Of a DNA stretch of 64,000 nt, positions 1 to 11,288 are shown in pieces; within the stretch, counting starts at the first letter, position 1; every line of letters begins with the position of its first letter. Location: the NCBI GenBank assembly GCA_030737835.1, contig CM060850.1, positions 5,400,015-5,464,014 on the forward strand, given 5' to 3'. The position numbers and the translations under genes were made by a program. Source of the DNA: Acorus gramineus (Eukaryota; Streptophyta; Magnoliopsida; Acorales; Acoraceae). The notes under the pieces are model-generated. The model was not told where the DNA came from and ran no database searches. It was given only the letters and a program-made list of their open reading frames with translations.

Positions 1-264
1 ATTTTTTCCTAAAAAAAATCATGTATACGGTCCTCTTGGTTAGTTTATGTGGATTTTAATCTTCTATTCTGGACCGCTATTGAACTACACCGTTATTAAC
101 CAGTACATGTTGGAGACCTTATGACACATTAGTGATCCTTGTTAAAAAAATTCAAAATTATGCATTGTATTTTCTGCTCCATTTGCATCGTGTATAACAA
201 GAATTATATCTATTGCATTACGTAAATAGAAGTCACATCAACCCAAACATGCCTATTATCCATT

Positions 265-1735
265 TTTTAGTTTTAAGTCAATGTAAACATGCCTATTTAG
301 GGCTCGATTTATCCCTTCTGCATATTTTTTCTAATTCTCCAATTTCAACAGCCTGTTTAGTTTTTAGTCCTTCCGCAAATGTTTGTCCATACACTGTTAG
401 TTTGTGAAATGTGATTTTATTTTAAAGTCCCTATAAATTATGTTATTTAATGATTAGTCCATCATTTCTTCATATTTCATTTTACGTCGTCAACTTCAAA
501 TGTGTTTTTCTTATTAGTCTCTAGATAAAATGTGTGGATGATTTTGTAAGTATTTTGATATTTGAAACTTGTATATAAATTTTTTTGATTAAATATTTAA
601 ACCAAAATTACATTTGCATTGTTAGGTACTCAATGGCAATTTCAATGTTATTCAACAGTGCATATGCCCACCAAATCCAAAATTGCATTCTCTTATGGGG
701 CATTGAGGTAGAAGAATAGGGGAGGAATAGGTGGGAACAGAGGAGAATAAAAAAAAAGTTTTTGGGTAAAGAGAATAAGTAGGTATAGTTATGTATAATT
801 AGATGAGAATAAACTGGTATTTATATTCTAAGTTCTCCCTTGAATTCTGTAGTTTCTCCACGAGGATAAGGGGATCCAACTGTCAAATCACGTGTCATCG
901 TATCAAGTCATTTATCATTACCACTTATACATCAATGGGGCTCACATGTCAAATCAATTTTTTACACCTTATTCATATTTTATTTTTCATCAATCAAACA
1001 ACCCAACCTTTATTATTAAGTTTCCTAAGGAGAATTACAAAAACTATAACAAAACAGAAAATCACTTATTTATTGATAACATTATTTATTCTTGAAATAG
1101 ATATAAACCCTATACCAGCTTTTGTCTCTACCCAAATGGGTCCTTATAGTTTTAGTTGTCTAATTAGGATTTATTACATAAGTAGAAGAAGAATGATTGC
1201 ATAAGCAAATTTTGAGGATTTTTTCATTATTGAATTTTGATTTAAATTATTTTTTCTTGGTTAAAAATTGTGAAATATTAAATTACATATTTGAGTGTGT
1301 TTAGATTTTTAAATTTAAAAATTTAGATGCCATTAAAAAATTTGTATGCAGTCAATGAAAAATTTATTTGGCATAATTTTAAACTTTTATTTATTTCGAG
1401 ATTAGTGATTTCACCAAACATTATGTATATAAGTTTTAAATATCAAAATACTTATAAAATCATATAAACATTTTGTTTAGGGACTAATAAGAAAAAAAAC
1501 ATTTGAAGTTGGAGACTTCAAATGATATATTAAGAAGGGAGGGACTGATCACTAAATAACATAATTTACAGTGACTTTAAAATAAAAATCACATTTAACA
1601 GATTAACGGTGTATGGACGGTCATTTAATGGGGGGACTAAAATGAAATAGGTGATTGAATTTAGGGATTAAAAAAAATATGAAGAAGGGAGAGAGCAATC
1701 CCTCAATAGGCATGTTTTTAGGGACTTAAAACTAA
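265..1735. mobile_element. Long foldback element with ~340-bp inverted arms
   Basis: The left arm (about 265-605) and right arm (about 1385-1735) are inverted copies. The left shows AAACATGCCTATT, TCCATACACTGTTA, ATGTGATTTTATTTTAAAG and CTTCAAATGTGTTTTTCTTA, and the right shows the reverse complement of each in mirrored order. Long imperfect arms are typical of Mutator-like or foldback elements. I could not find a convincing target duplication. A smaller element (696-1143) sits in the loop. Confidence 0.75.
696..1143. mobile_element. Possible PIF/Harbinger-like MITE inside the foldback loop
   Basis: TTA flanks both sides (693-695 and 1144-1146). The ends TGGGGCATTGAGGTAGA and, in reverse complement, GGACCCATTTGGGTAGA resemble each other. 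The inside is AT-rich with no transposase. The short duplication makes this tentative. Confidence 0.45.
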
Positions 1736-2318
1736 TAATTCAAATTAAAATTGAAAGCCTTAGAAATATGAGAAAGTCTTACAAAATTCAAATTAAAAAT
1801 ATAATATAAAAAATGAATTATAAATTGAAAGCAAACAAACACAGATAGAAGCAAAAAAGAGAGGAAGGGTTGATAGATAGAAAAGAAAATGAACAGTTAC
1901 AAATACACGTGAATCTAAAAATAAGAAGAAAAAAAATTTCATTTTATGCATTTATAACCATACGATGTTATGCATGATGATGTGGTAGCCTCAATGAGTT
2001 AAACAAGATACAAATATGATAAAAATAAAAAAGAGGATATTTATCCATGTTAGTGACCCAAGAAAATCCACCCGACAAAAAACTTTGATACATCCAGCTA
2101 ATATGCACTTACTTAAATGTCATATTTACTTATACAGTACAAAAGAAAATCTCATATAAATGCATATGACTTCAAAATGATTTTTTGTATGTGATATATT
2201 ATTTTTGAGAAGTAAAATCTCATAGTGGCCTGACAAACAGTTGATACGTTGAAAAAATATAGGTCCCTATATTCATCAACAATTCTTTTTGTGTACACAA
2301 CCTTCACCATAAACATAA

Positions 2319-2859
2319 TACCCTTGTTTGGGGTGGAACATAAACAAGAAATAGGGAAGAATACAGGATAATATCAAAAACACGTTGTTTGTTTTGTTAG
2401 AATAAACTTTGATAGCTATCTCTAGATAAGCTATGATAAAACCTGATAACTATTCTCAGAAAAATGCTAGAATTGCTTATCAAGAGATTATTTATGCCAA
2501 TGGATAAAAATATCATTTTCTGTTATTTTTTAAAAAATTATCTCACCTAACACTCTCTACACACATTCAAAAAACTGTCACAGCGATCATATCACACATA
2601 CATCTCTCATACTCATCTCAAACACAAATAATTTATAAAGGGGTATAATTGTTATTTAAAATGTCATGAATTCTTATATATCTCTTATCTATCACTTATT
2701 TGGTAAACCAAATAACAAAAAGATCATTTTTACGTTTTTCATTGAGAATAACAGAAAAAGAAACCAAACAAAAATTTACTTATTCAACATGGATTGTTGT
2801 CTATCTTAGTATAGCTATTAAAGGCAAATAACTATATGTCACACCCTAAACGGGGGGAA
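2319..2859. mobile_element. MITE, family A copy 1 (PIF/Harbinger-like)
   Basis: Flanked by TAA on both sides (2316-2318, 2860-2862). Ends: CCCTTGTTTGGGGTG and, in reverse complement, CCCCCCGTTTAGGGTG. The internal sequence is clearly shared with 36877-37424: TTGATAGCTATCTCTAGATA, CTAACACTCTCTACACACAT, TCTCAAACACAAATAATTTA and AACAAAAAGATCA occur in the same order. No coding capacity. Confidence 0.75.
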
Positions 2860-2909
2860 TAAGCATAAAGATAGATTTAGCTATTTTTTAGTCTTACTTT
2901 TAAAATTAA

Positions 2910-3275
2910 TTATTCCCAATGGGTGCGGAATAACCTAAGAATAATTGGGAATAGATAAAATGTTTGTTTTGTAATAATAAACTCTGATAGATGTGTATAG
3001 ATAAGTTAGCATATGCCTTAATAACTATTTTGGAGAGGTGGTTGAAATTGTTAATTCGGTTTATCTATGATAATGGATAAAATTATCATTTGATGTCATA
3101 TAAAGAAAAACATTATCAGTTAACGCTCTCATTTATGAAGGGAAAGAGTTCTCATTTAACAGAGTCATAAACTCTACTTCTTTTTTTATTAACCACTTAT
3201 CATCACTTTATTGAAAGTGAAGTAAACCACAAAAAATGTCACTTTTACATTTCTATTGCATACCTATTTAAAGGA
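2910..3275. mobile_element. Diverged third copy of MITE family A
   Basis: It begins ATTCCCAATGGGTGCGG and shares with copies 1 and 2 the order of AATAAACTCTGATAG, GATAAGTTAG, TAATAACTATT, TATGATAATGGATAAAA and a final CACTTTTACATTTCT. It is more degraded and probably truncated, lying directly after copy 1. Confidence 0.5.
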
Positions 3276-4572
3276 AAATGATCCATCTTTTTCACTTCAG
3301 TTTATACTCTCCCTTAAATTTAACAATTGTTTATTTTCTATTTATTCAAAATTTAAGATTTCAAATCAGATTTAGATAAATCATAAATATATTTTATGAT
3401 TTTAAAATCAAATTTAAGTAAACCATATCAATAAAAATTTAGTAATCCAAAATTAAATATATTCAATAAATCCATCTCAATTAATTCTATAAATAAAAAA
3501 ATTTTACGCTATTTTTAAAATTAAAGTAAAAAAAATTAGAATTATTTTTCTTGAGTTCTTCATATCCTAGGGTTTATGGATTTTGAAATTCATTTTTGTT
3601 TCTTTTATGAAATTTAGTATTTTATAGAAACAATTATTTTATATGTTCATTGATAATTATTTGTACATAGATCTTTCCCTTCTCTATACCATTGAAAATT
3701 GACTTGACATTGTTGTTTATTTCATTTTATTTTACAAAGTTAATTTTAAGATTTATTTTTAATGTATCCTCAATTAATCAATTATAGGTCTAAATTTGAT
3801 CTTTTAAAAATAAAATCAAACATTTTCAATGCATTTATTTTATCTTTATGTTGTAATTTTATAAAAAATTATTTACTTTTTATTATATTCTACATATATA
3901 CTTGTTAGAATTACTTAAACATGTATTTATTACTTTATTTAATAATTATTAAATTTTTACATTTTTTTGTTAATTTATTTACATAAATGACACGCAATAT
4001 TGTACCACGTGCTTTTAACACATATCTATAACTAGTCTCAATGTGAATAACAAAAAAAAAAAAAAAACCAGATAAAAAATCAACACCATTATAGCTATAG
4101 GGAGTGAGTAACTCTACATCACACACCTAACCTCTGCTCAAGAATATATATACAGTCTTCTAAAAGCTATCATACATATAATATGATTAAAAATAAGACT
4201 GAATTGAATTTAAATCATTGAAGGAGAGAGGAATGGAAGAATGTGCTACCATGTGCACCATAAGTCACACACCCTTAAAAAAAAAAAGCATTCTATCCCA
4301 ACAAACTTCCATCATTCTCTTCCCTCTCCTTTCCTTCACATATTCTTTCCTTTTATCTTTAAATTTTCCCACTGCTTCATCACTCTCATCTGGTTTCCAT
4401 TCCCGATACCCCCACCCCTGTGGTCCCCCCACCCCAGGAGACAATGTACATGCCATTCATTGGAAGGTTGGGGTGATCTGTTTTTGATGGTGAGTGTGAC
4501 ATGTTCAGGTTGACATGCATGGTGGGGTGTGACTGACAGGAGACCCATGGGACGGTGGGGGGCAGTTACAGA

Positions 4573-4925
4573 GTGAGAGGTTGATCTTGGAACTGTCTAA
4601 CGATAGAAAAAGAATAAACGAAGAGATCCGATCTATGTTAAAATCTCACAATACCTTGTTGATAATGTGGTGCTGAGACTAGACTACAGCGTGAGATGGT
4701 GGATCTTGGAACTATCAAATGTAGTAGAAGAAGAATAATTGAAGAGATCTACGTCAAGATCTTACGATACAGCGATAGTGGGTCTACGATGTATTGGAAC
4801 TAGGTTATAGCGTGAGAGGGTGGATCTTGAAACTATCTAATGTAGTAGAAGAAGAATAACTGAAGAGATCCGATCCATGTCAAGATCTCACAATATAACG
4901 ATAGTGTGCCTTGTTAACGATGTGG
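4573..4925. repeat. Tandem repeat, ~120-bp unit, three copies
   Basis: Units start at 4573, 4691 and 4812 with GTGAGAGG, GTGAGATGG and GTGAGAGGG, each followed by TGGATCTTGGAACTATC or a near variant, AGAAGAATAA, GAAGAGATC, TCAAGATCT and ACGATAGTG. Units 2 and 3 are closer to each other than to unit 1. No open frame runs through them. Confidence 0.8.
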
Positions 4926-5065
4926 TAGGTGACCGGGGGAGGTCGCCTAGGGGCCCCAAATATGAGGGCCCCAAGATCTAAAAAAAAAAATAAAAAATTA
5001 TTCCATATTTTTTAGGGGATTTTGTTTATTTTAAACTATTTATCTTATTTCTAATTAAAAATGTA
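4926..5065. repeat. hAT-like terminal fragment, then AT-rich sequence
   Basis: GTCGCCTAGGGGCCCCAAATATG and the following GGGCCCCAAGATCT resemble the left end of the hAT-like element at 60565 (TTGTCACCTAGGACCC, AAATATT, GAATCTTGAAAAG). Only one end is recognised here. Confidence 0.4.
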
Positions 5066-7130
5066 TTCATGTTTTTTTGAAGAAATGATAGGCATGCATT
5101 CTACCTCAATTAGATTAAGAAAAGGAATTCCCAAAACAGGAAAGAATTACAAAAGCGAGCCACTAAAACTTGGCCTACTTGAAATAAAACCCAAATGAGA
5201 AGCAGCAAGTAGAAGAGTTATCTATACAATACCCCTTGATAATCAAAATAAAATATGTATCCATGTTATCTAGTTGTTCCTAATTTTTTAGAATTTTATT
5301 TGTTTTATGTTTTAATTTTAAACAATAAAATCAGATCACATTTTATTTTTTGTATCTTTTAATTTCTAATTTTTATTTTTATTTTATTTTATTTTTTTTT
5401 AATTATTTTTTTATTTTAAAAAACTTATCCTATTTTAACTGTAGTTTTTTTCTATTTTATTGGGATGTATTTTCTTTATTATCAGTTTAGAAATAGCCTG
5501 GCAAGGGAGAAAATTTTATCCAAGCAAGCCAGCCACAATGTTTTTTTTTTTTTTCCAAGCTTCAGCTAAGTTTAGGATTTTGAATTTTTTCAGGACTCCA
5601 GACTAGTTCATCTGTACCACTGCCTACAATTTCAGTTGCAGTTATTTCATTCCGCCCATTCCCCATTTGAAATCAGTTATCTCACTTTTGAGTCTTTATT
5701 GCACCCAAAAAGCAAGGATAATCTGTCACCAATATGGAATTTTAATCCTTTGCCTTCTATATATCTATCGATCAGATCAAATGTTGACATGCGAACCATT
5801 ATATGTGATATACTTGGTTTTTGTCCGGATTCTCCACACTACAGTACATGTTGCTCTTGCCTCCACCTCCCATATGAACTGAGTTTTAAGAACTACCCAC
5901 AAGCTTTCTTTGTTGGTAACATTATCCCAAAAGTGGATACAGGTAGCAGCCTTGCTCCAATCTTTGATTCTTTTGATACCCAACCCTCCTTCCACCGAAG
6001 GTGCATATATTGATTCTCAATTGACATAGTTTGAGGCTTATTTTTGGGGAGAGTCCTTCCACAAGAAGTCTTGAAATCAACTTCTCAACTTCTTTGATTG
6101 TTTTTGGGTGAATATAGGCTTGTCCAATGTAGATGAAGACCATGTAGAACTGTTCTGGCCAGCTCCAACCATCTAGTTGAAGAAAGTAGCAGAGTTTGCC
6201 AAAGAATGCAGTTTTTTTCCTCATCTTTGATATTAAAAGGCTAACAGTGTGAGTTTTTGAGAGAGAGATTCAGCATAGGGATGCCTAGGTACCTTATCGG
6301 GTTGGATCCTTCTTGTATTTCCAATTGTTTCCATGAAGCTTATTTTATTTGGGTCTCTTGAACTGAGAAAAACTTGGACTTTTTGAGATGTTCACCTTCA
6401 GTACAGTCTATAGAAAATTCATTTAATAACTTCACCAAATTTCTAGTCGTGGATGGGGATGAGTCTATTAATAATAGAAGGTCATCTGCAAAAGCAAGCT
6501 ATGATCGACCTATGTTAATGTTTTAAAAATCAAATTGTTCATTGAACCGAAAAAATGAATGGGTTAAGGGTCAACCAGATATGAACCGTGACATTATCAT
6601 AACATAACAAAAGTGCTAATTGTTATTACAAAATTAAGTAAAGTTATAAAAATATGAAATATTTTAGAAAATATTTAAAGAATTATCAAATCTTAATTTA
6701 ATAGTTTTTAAGCTTATATTTAAACATCATAATATGATTTTCTTATATAAATTGTAAATTTTTTATATTAAATTTCATATTTTAACATGCAATTAATCAC
6801 ACTTTTTATGAATACTTTAATCAACCCGTAACCGGTTCTTAAAAATCAATTGTTCAACCGGTAGGTTGATTGGTTTTATTAATTTTTTATACGGTTTGAT
6901 TTTAGGGGTAAACCAAACCAGAATGCAAAGCGGATGAAGACTTAACTAGTTCAATCAGTTGGGTCGGATCAGGTTTTAAAACACTACTTGTATGTTACCT
7001 TTGAGATAAGGTCCAATTGCTTTTGTTCTTATCTCTCATGATTCATTGAGAGAATCCTTCAAGCGCTAATACAAATAGGAGAGGGGAGAGAGGATCCCCG
7101 TTGTTATTGGTAGCCCTTGCATATTCGTCT
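5066..7130 (-). pseudogene. L1-type LINE relic: reverse transcriptase and 3' region, interrupted
   Basis: Read on the - strand, broken frames give GDPLSPLLFVLALEGFSQ (near 7040-7110), FADDLLLLID (the RT catalytic FADD box, near 6470-6500), RYLGIPMLNLSLK (near 6260), and GGLGIKRIKDWSKAA with ESLWV (5777-5995), the order seen in plant L1 ORF2. Several stops and frameshifts make it non-functional. A hAT-like MITE splits it at 6518-6989. The 3' portion may continue to 5066, where a T-rich/A-rich tail and unrelated AT-rich sequence (5236-5540) are mixed in. Confidence 0.8.
6518..6989. mobile_element. hAT-like MITE (family B) inserted in the LINE
   Basis: The flanks CTATGTTA (6510-6517) and GTATGTTA (6990-6997) match at 7 of 8 bases, as expected for a hAT 8-bp duplication. 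Ends: ATGTTTTAAAAATC and, in reverse complement, AAGTAGTGTTTTAAAACC. Internal AACCGGTTCTTAAAAATCA and a loop of AT-rich DNA are shared with the copy at 47917-49267. The LINE frame resumes on both sides, confirming the insertion. Confidence 0.8.
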
Positions 7131-8516
7131 TTTGTTGATCAAAAAACAATGTATATATTAAATTAAATTATATTGATAATTTTTCCATTAAAAGTGATTG
7201 TATTTGATTTATATATGTTTCGCACATTGAGATTCCACGACCCAACATAACTAGGCCAACACAGTACATGTTGGAAGATGAACCGAAAATGGAACACTTT
7301 CAAAGACTTTGAGGTGCGTAGCAAATAGGTGTTCTTTAAGCGATATTTTCTCCTACTTCTAGTCGAAGTTGCTTTTGGGATTCTCTGCAAACTGTCTCCC
7401 AGATACAACAAAATCTTATTAGACTAGCGGTCAGCAAAATGAAAGTCTGAATCGATTCTTTTGAATGCTGGGTTAATGGCATATATCAATGCAAGCCAAA
7501 CAAGTTTTGAAAAAATAAGATTGTGTGAGTTTGAGGAGAGGAAGAAGATCAAATTTTCTGCATATCCAATATTCCCCTTTTAAAGATCCCAATATATTCG
7601 TTCCCAGCAGTTGTAAATAGTTATAATAATTAACTATTGGTTTAAAGGAAGGCTTTTGATTGAATTCTTTTATATATCCGACGATGATATTTAATCAATT
7701 GGATTTCACACACACATGCATAATCATCATATAAAACATCAATCTCTATAAGTGTAAAAATTAATGCACTATAAAAAATATTATATGCATTTTAATGCAT
7801 TTGACGTAAATACTAAGTGCTAATAATAATATAACACATGTGCACTACGCATGTACAAACACATGTGCACTTGTACCTCTTATTCCTAAAAAGCACATTT
7901 TTCAAGCCTTCCTTTATATATCACTCACACCAACCCTTTTAATTAAACAACACAAGACTAAACTCGAAAAGCTTCCTCCATAAAATATGAAAGAGTTTAA
8001 ATACGACACAGAAGAAAGATAAAAACTATATGATAGAGCAGAGGCCGCAAATGCTGAAAAGTATTATATTATCACTTTTATCTTATGAAACAGCCTCACA
8101 TGATTTGCATACACATAATGCATGCAGTACTACGTCCATCTAAGATTAACGAATGACATCATCTTGACAATTAATTAATTAAAACTAATTATAAACATTA
8201 GTTATCTCAAAACATCTAAACCCCATCTAAGATTAGGTTATATGATCATTAGTTCTGATTCTTTCTGATTTAGATCTATTGGAAGGTTTAGGGACTACAA
8301 GAAGGACAGGATGACAGAGAAGCCAAGGCCAATGATGAAATGAAATACAAATCGTTGTCATGCACATGTGAGTCAGTGCCTTCTATTGAATGAAAGTTCA
8401 AGAGTGTAAGAGCTGTCACACACGTTCCCCTCACCACAAAAAACACAGTGCGTGTGAGAGAATTAAAAGCCAAAGTTAAGCTAGGCTGGTGTCTCACATG
8501 GTCCTCCCTCTTGGTC
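7131..8516. other. Intergenic, upstream of the small HLH gene
   Basis: AT-rich sequence with no supported gene. A short GC-poor run of TATA and ACATGTGCAC pairs occurs near 7840-7875. The part from about 8290 to 8516 is less AT-rich and may be the distal promoter. Open frames here have no recognisable product. Confidence 0.6.
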
Positions 8517-8526
8517 TCCATATAAG
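8517..8526 (+). promoter_or_regulatory. TATA-like box upstream of the small HLH gene
   Basis: CCATATAAGT lies about 75-80 bp before the ATG at 8598 and is followed by a pyrimidine-rich, C/T-rich leader that would suit a plant transcription start. Its position fits a core promoter. There is no experimental evidence. Confidence 0.45.
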
Positions 8527-8597
8527 TCTCTCTTCCCTTCCTCTCATTTTGTTATCTACAATACTCTACTAGAGAAGACAAGAAGAGAAATCAAAAC

Positions 8598-8828
8598 ATG
8601 GTGATTAAGGTGAGAAGGACAGCATGTCAAGGCGCGATATCAAGGAGGAGAGGGAGACGTGTTTTGCGGCGAAGCCTTAACGACCTCCATGAGGAGCTAA
8701 GGATGCTCATCCCCGGCGGCCGGAGGCTGAGTTCCGAAGAGCTATTGTCACTCACTGCGGACTATATCATGTTCTTGAGGTCGAAAGTGAAGGTCCTACG
8801 TGCAATTGCAATGTTTTATATGCCCTGA
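8598..8828 (+). CDS. Small atypical (non-basic) HLH protein, UPBEAT1/IBH1-like
   Basis: A single exon encodes 76 residues. The first 20 residues are very basic (many Arg). Residues about 23-40 form helix 1 (LNDLHEELRMLIPGG) and residues about 47-72 form helix 2 (EELLSLTADYIMFLRSKVKV). The TADYI..L..KVKV core is typical of plant small HLH proteins such as UPBEAT1 and IBH1-like factors. The His-Glu-Arg pattern needed for E-box contact is absent, so it probably acts by dimerising with other HLH proteins in the nucleus rather than by binding DNA itself; this is inferred from the family. It is shorter than Arabidopsis UPB1 (about 100 residues). The chosen ATG has A at -3 and G at +4, and a TATA-like CATATAAG lies about 80 bp upstream near 8518. 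No neighbouring gene suggests a partner. I am confident of the fold class but less so of the subgroup. Confidence 0.85.
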   Translation: MVIKVRRTACQGAISRRRGRRVLRRSLNDLHEELRMLIPGGRRLSSEELLSLTADYIMFLRSKVKVLRAIAMFYMP

Positions 8829-9389
8829 TTGGATGGTTGTAATTCCATCTCCTATATATATTAGGTTCCTAGTGCTTCCTCCTCCTCCTCTTCTCCATCT
8901 TCATCTTCATCTTATCCTCCTTTTATTTTGTTGACTTGGTATTTTGGTTTCCAGTGCCTTTTTTTTTTTTTTTTGTTCTTGAGCACTACTAAGATGTTAA
9001 GAGTGTTAATGTTTAGGTGGTTTTTTTTTTTAATTTATTAATTAAGATATTCATTTGGCGGATTTGAAGCTACATTTTTTTTTTTAGTTGCCTCCAAATT
9101 AATGGACGTACTCATCAAAAACCCATATTGGTTGATTGTAAATTTTTTAAACCGATGTTTTGTGTTAAAAGATGCATCTTGGAGTGACTGTAACCGGCCA
9201 TAAAATGCTCTCTTTTGCTGCAATAATTTCATCCAATCGTGCGTATTAATTGTCCCTATATAGGATTGGGATCTTTTGCTTGTTTTTATATACATATGTA
9301 TCTTGTGATTATTATGCATGGGCCAATTGATCATGTTAGAATAGGTACATCAGACACTATCAGATAATCACATATCTATTAATTAAGGA

Positions 9390-9720
9390 ATACTACTACA
9401 AAAAAAAAAGTCAAAGATCACAGTTAAAAATCGTTATCAAAGTGTTAGATCACGGTTTGAAAACCGTGATCTACCGTGCAGTGATCTTTTATTGGTGACC
9501 GTGATCTTTTGAATAACTGATTTTATCACGATATATAATCGTGATTATTTTGTTAATAAAGATCATAGTTTAATCGGTGACAGTGATTTTTTGTTAGGTA
9601 ACGATTACATTTTTAAGCTATCCGGTAATTGTTAGTTGGTTAACTATCATGGTGTTTATGATAACCGTGATTGTTTTCTTAGTAATATTAGAATCAGTTA
9701 TTATTACAGTAAAAAACTCA
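9390..9720. mobile_element. CACTA (En/Spm)-like terminus with subterminal repeats
   Basis: TACTACTACAAAAAAA opens a 300-bp zone packed with short direct and inverted copies of GATCACGGTTT and ACCGTGATCTTT (for example 9448-9472, 9497-9510, 9555-9590, 9660-9675). The CACTACAA-type tip and subterminal repeats mark CACTA transposons. An En/Spm-type transposase relic lies 4 kb away (13.4-14.8 kb), and elements at 10106 and 11289 may be nested between. The opposite tip was not found. Confidence 0.55.
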
Positions 9721-9736
9721 AACCACACGTGTTTTC

Positions 9737-9965
9737 ATTTTTTTTAAAATAGTAAACATCATTTAATAAGGTACATACTTTGATAAAAGTGTATATTGTT
9801 CCATTTCAAGTATGAATCTGTATTTAGTAAGTGTAAAAAAAAAATTAACGAAATATATTTTATTAAATTTCTAAGAAAAAAAATATATATATAAAACATG
9901 TATATTTTACTATCAAAAACTTTGAGTATAATAACTCTCGTTAATTAAATCCATAATGCATGTTC
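9737..9965. repeat. Dispersed MITE family C copy
   Basis: AATAGTAAACATCATTTAAT, CTTTGATAAAAGTGTATAT, TTTAGTAAGTGT and ATTAACGAAATAT recur in the same order at about 22240-22360 and, inverted, near 63690-63790. It is AT-rich and non-coding. Confidence 0.55.
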
Positions 9966-10105
9966 GAGTAACACGTTTGTAACAGGTACTCGCATGGAAA
10001 GAGGTACGTCCCTTTTGAATGACATGTCCTACAAACATCAAAGCAAAATGAAAGAGGAAATATCATTTCTTCAGTTCTTGCCATTCATACTCTATAAATT
10101 TCATA

Positions 10106-11202
10106 GGGTTTTTGTTAACGAGTGCCCTCAAAACACTTGTTAATCTATATTTATTACTCATTTTTTAGATAACCCAGTATATTTACTTATGACATGGATT
10201 AATAAAATGAAATTTTTTTTAAAATACTAACAATATCCCTAATAATTTTACCATTTTTTCCCCCTCACCCAATTTTTCCCTATTATAATACTCATTTTTG
10301 TGCATGATATGTTATTTTTTGTCAATTGGATTGGTTTAACATGTTTTGACTAAAAACATAACCATGTAAACAAAGCTTCAAAGCAGGATTCCATATCAGT
10401 CCCACAACAAATATATTCAAACTCGTGAAGCTTTGTCTATGTGTATTTTGAGAGCTTCAAAAGTGTTTTATTTTTATAGATATATTTTTTTTATATTTTT
10501 GTAAGTTTTTGTTTTTAACATCTTCAATGGGTCTTGTGTGATTATTTTTTAGTTCTATAGTTCTTAAAAAAAAATGTGTGGTTATTTAATTGATTTTTAT
10601 ATTATATTTGGTTCATGGTTGGAGTTGTAAGCCTGTATATCATGAAATTGAGAATGGATCCAATCAGGACTGGATCCGGTCAATTCGGTCAGTATTGAAC
10701 TGGATGACGTGAAAATGGAACTGCACCACACCTATAAATTGAATTGCACAACCAATTGTTAAGTATATATATTTTACTCTCCTATTAGACATTGATGATA
10801 CTTAGGAATTCATATTTTCTCCAATAGTTGATTGTATACAATAAAAGAGTGAAATATATATCCAACAATTTGTTGTGTAGTTCAATTTATAAGTGGTGCA
10901 ATTCGATTTTCACGTCGTCCAGTTCGGTAGTGACCAAACTGAACGGATCCAGTCCTGACTGGATCTGGTTTCCATGAAGTTGTACCAAGCATGAAGAATT
11001 TAAATTTTTTTATACATGAAAAATTGGTTAAGGAGGGAAGAAGACAAAAAAAGGGTGAAGTAATAAATATGGGTATTGTTGGTATTTTAAAAAAATTTCT
11101 ATTTTATTGATCCATGTCATAATTAAATTTGCTAAGTTACGTAAAAAGTGAGTAATAAATATGCGTTAACAACTGCTATGAGGGCACTCGTTAACAAAAC
11201 CC
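10106..11202. mobile_element. MULE-like foldback element (1097 bp)
   Basis: Ends: GGGTTTTTGTTAACGAGTGC and, in reverse complement, GGGTTTTGTTAACGAGTGC, with terminal arms of about 130 bp. The 9-bp flanks AATTTCATA (10097-10105) and AATCTCATT (11203-11211) match at 7 of 9. A second inverted pair lies inside: about 10615-10770 and 10830-10995, including GGATCCAATCAGGACTGGAT against ATCCAGTCCTGACTGGATC. The left arm carries about 300 bp of extra sequence. No transposase; non-autonomous. Confidence 0.85.
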
Positions 11203-11288
11203 AATCTCATTTGACTTGAGTGTTATATGGCAAAGAGTCCACCCCAACTAACGAATCAACCAATAATCGTGGGTGGAAAGTATTCAAT

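Noticed and set aside
4210..4560. MicroRNA precursor or truncated gene promoter
   Set aside because: Composition is gene-like, but I found no known miRNA sequence, no long hairpin and no coding exon.
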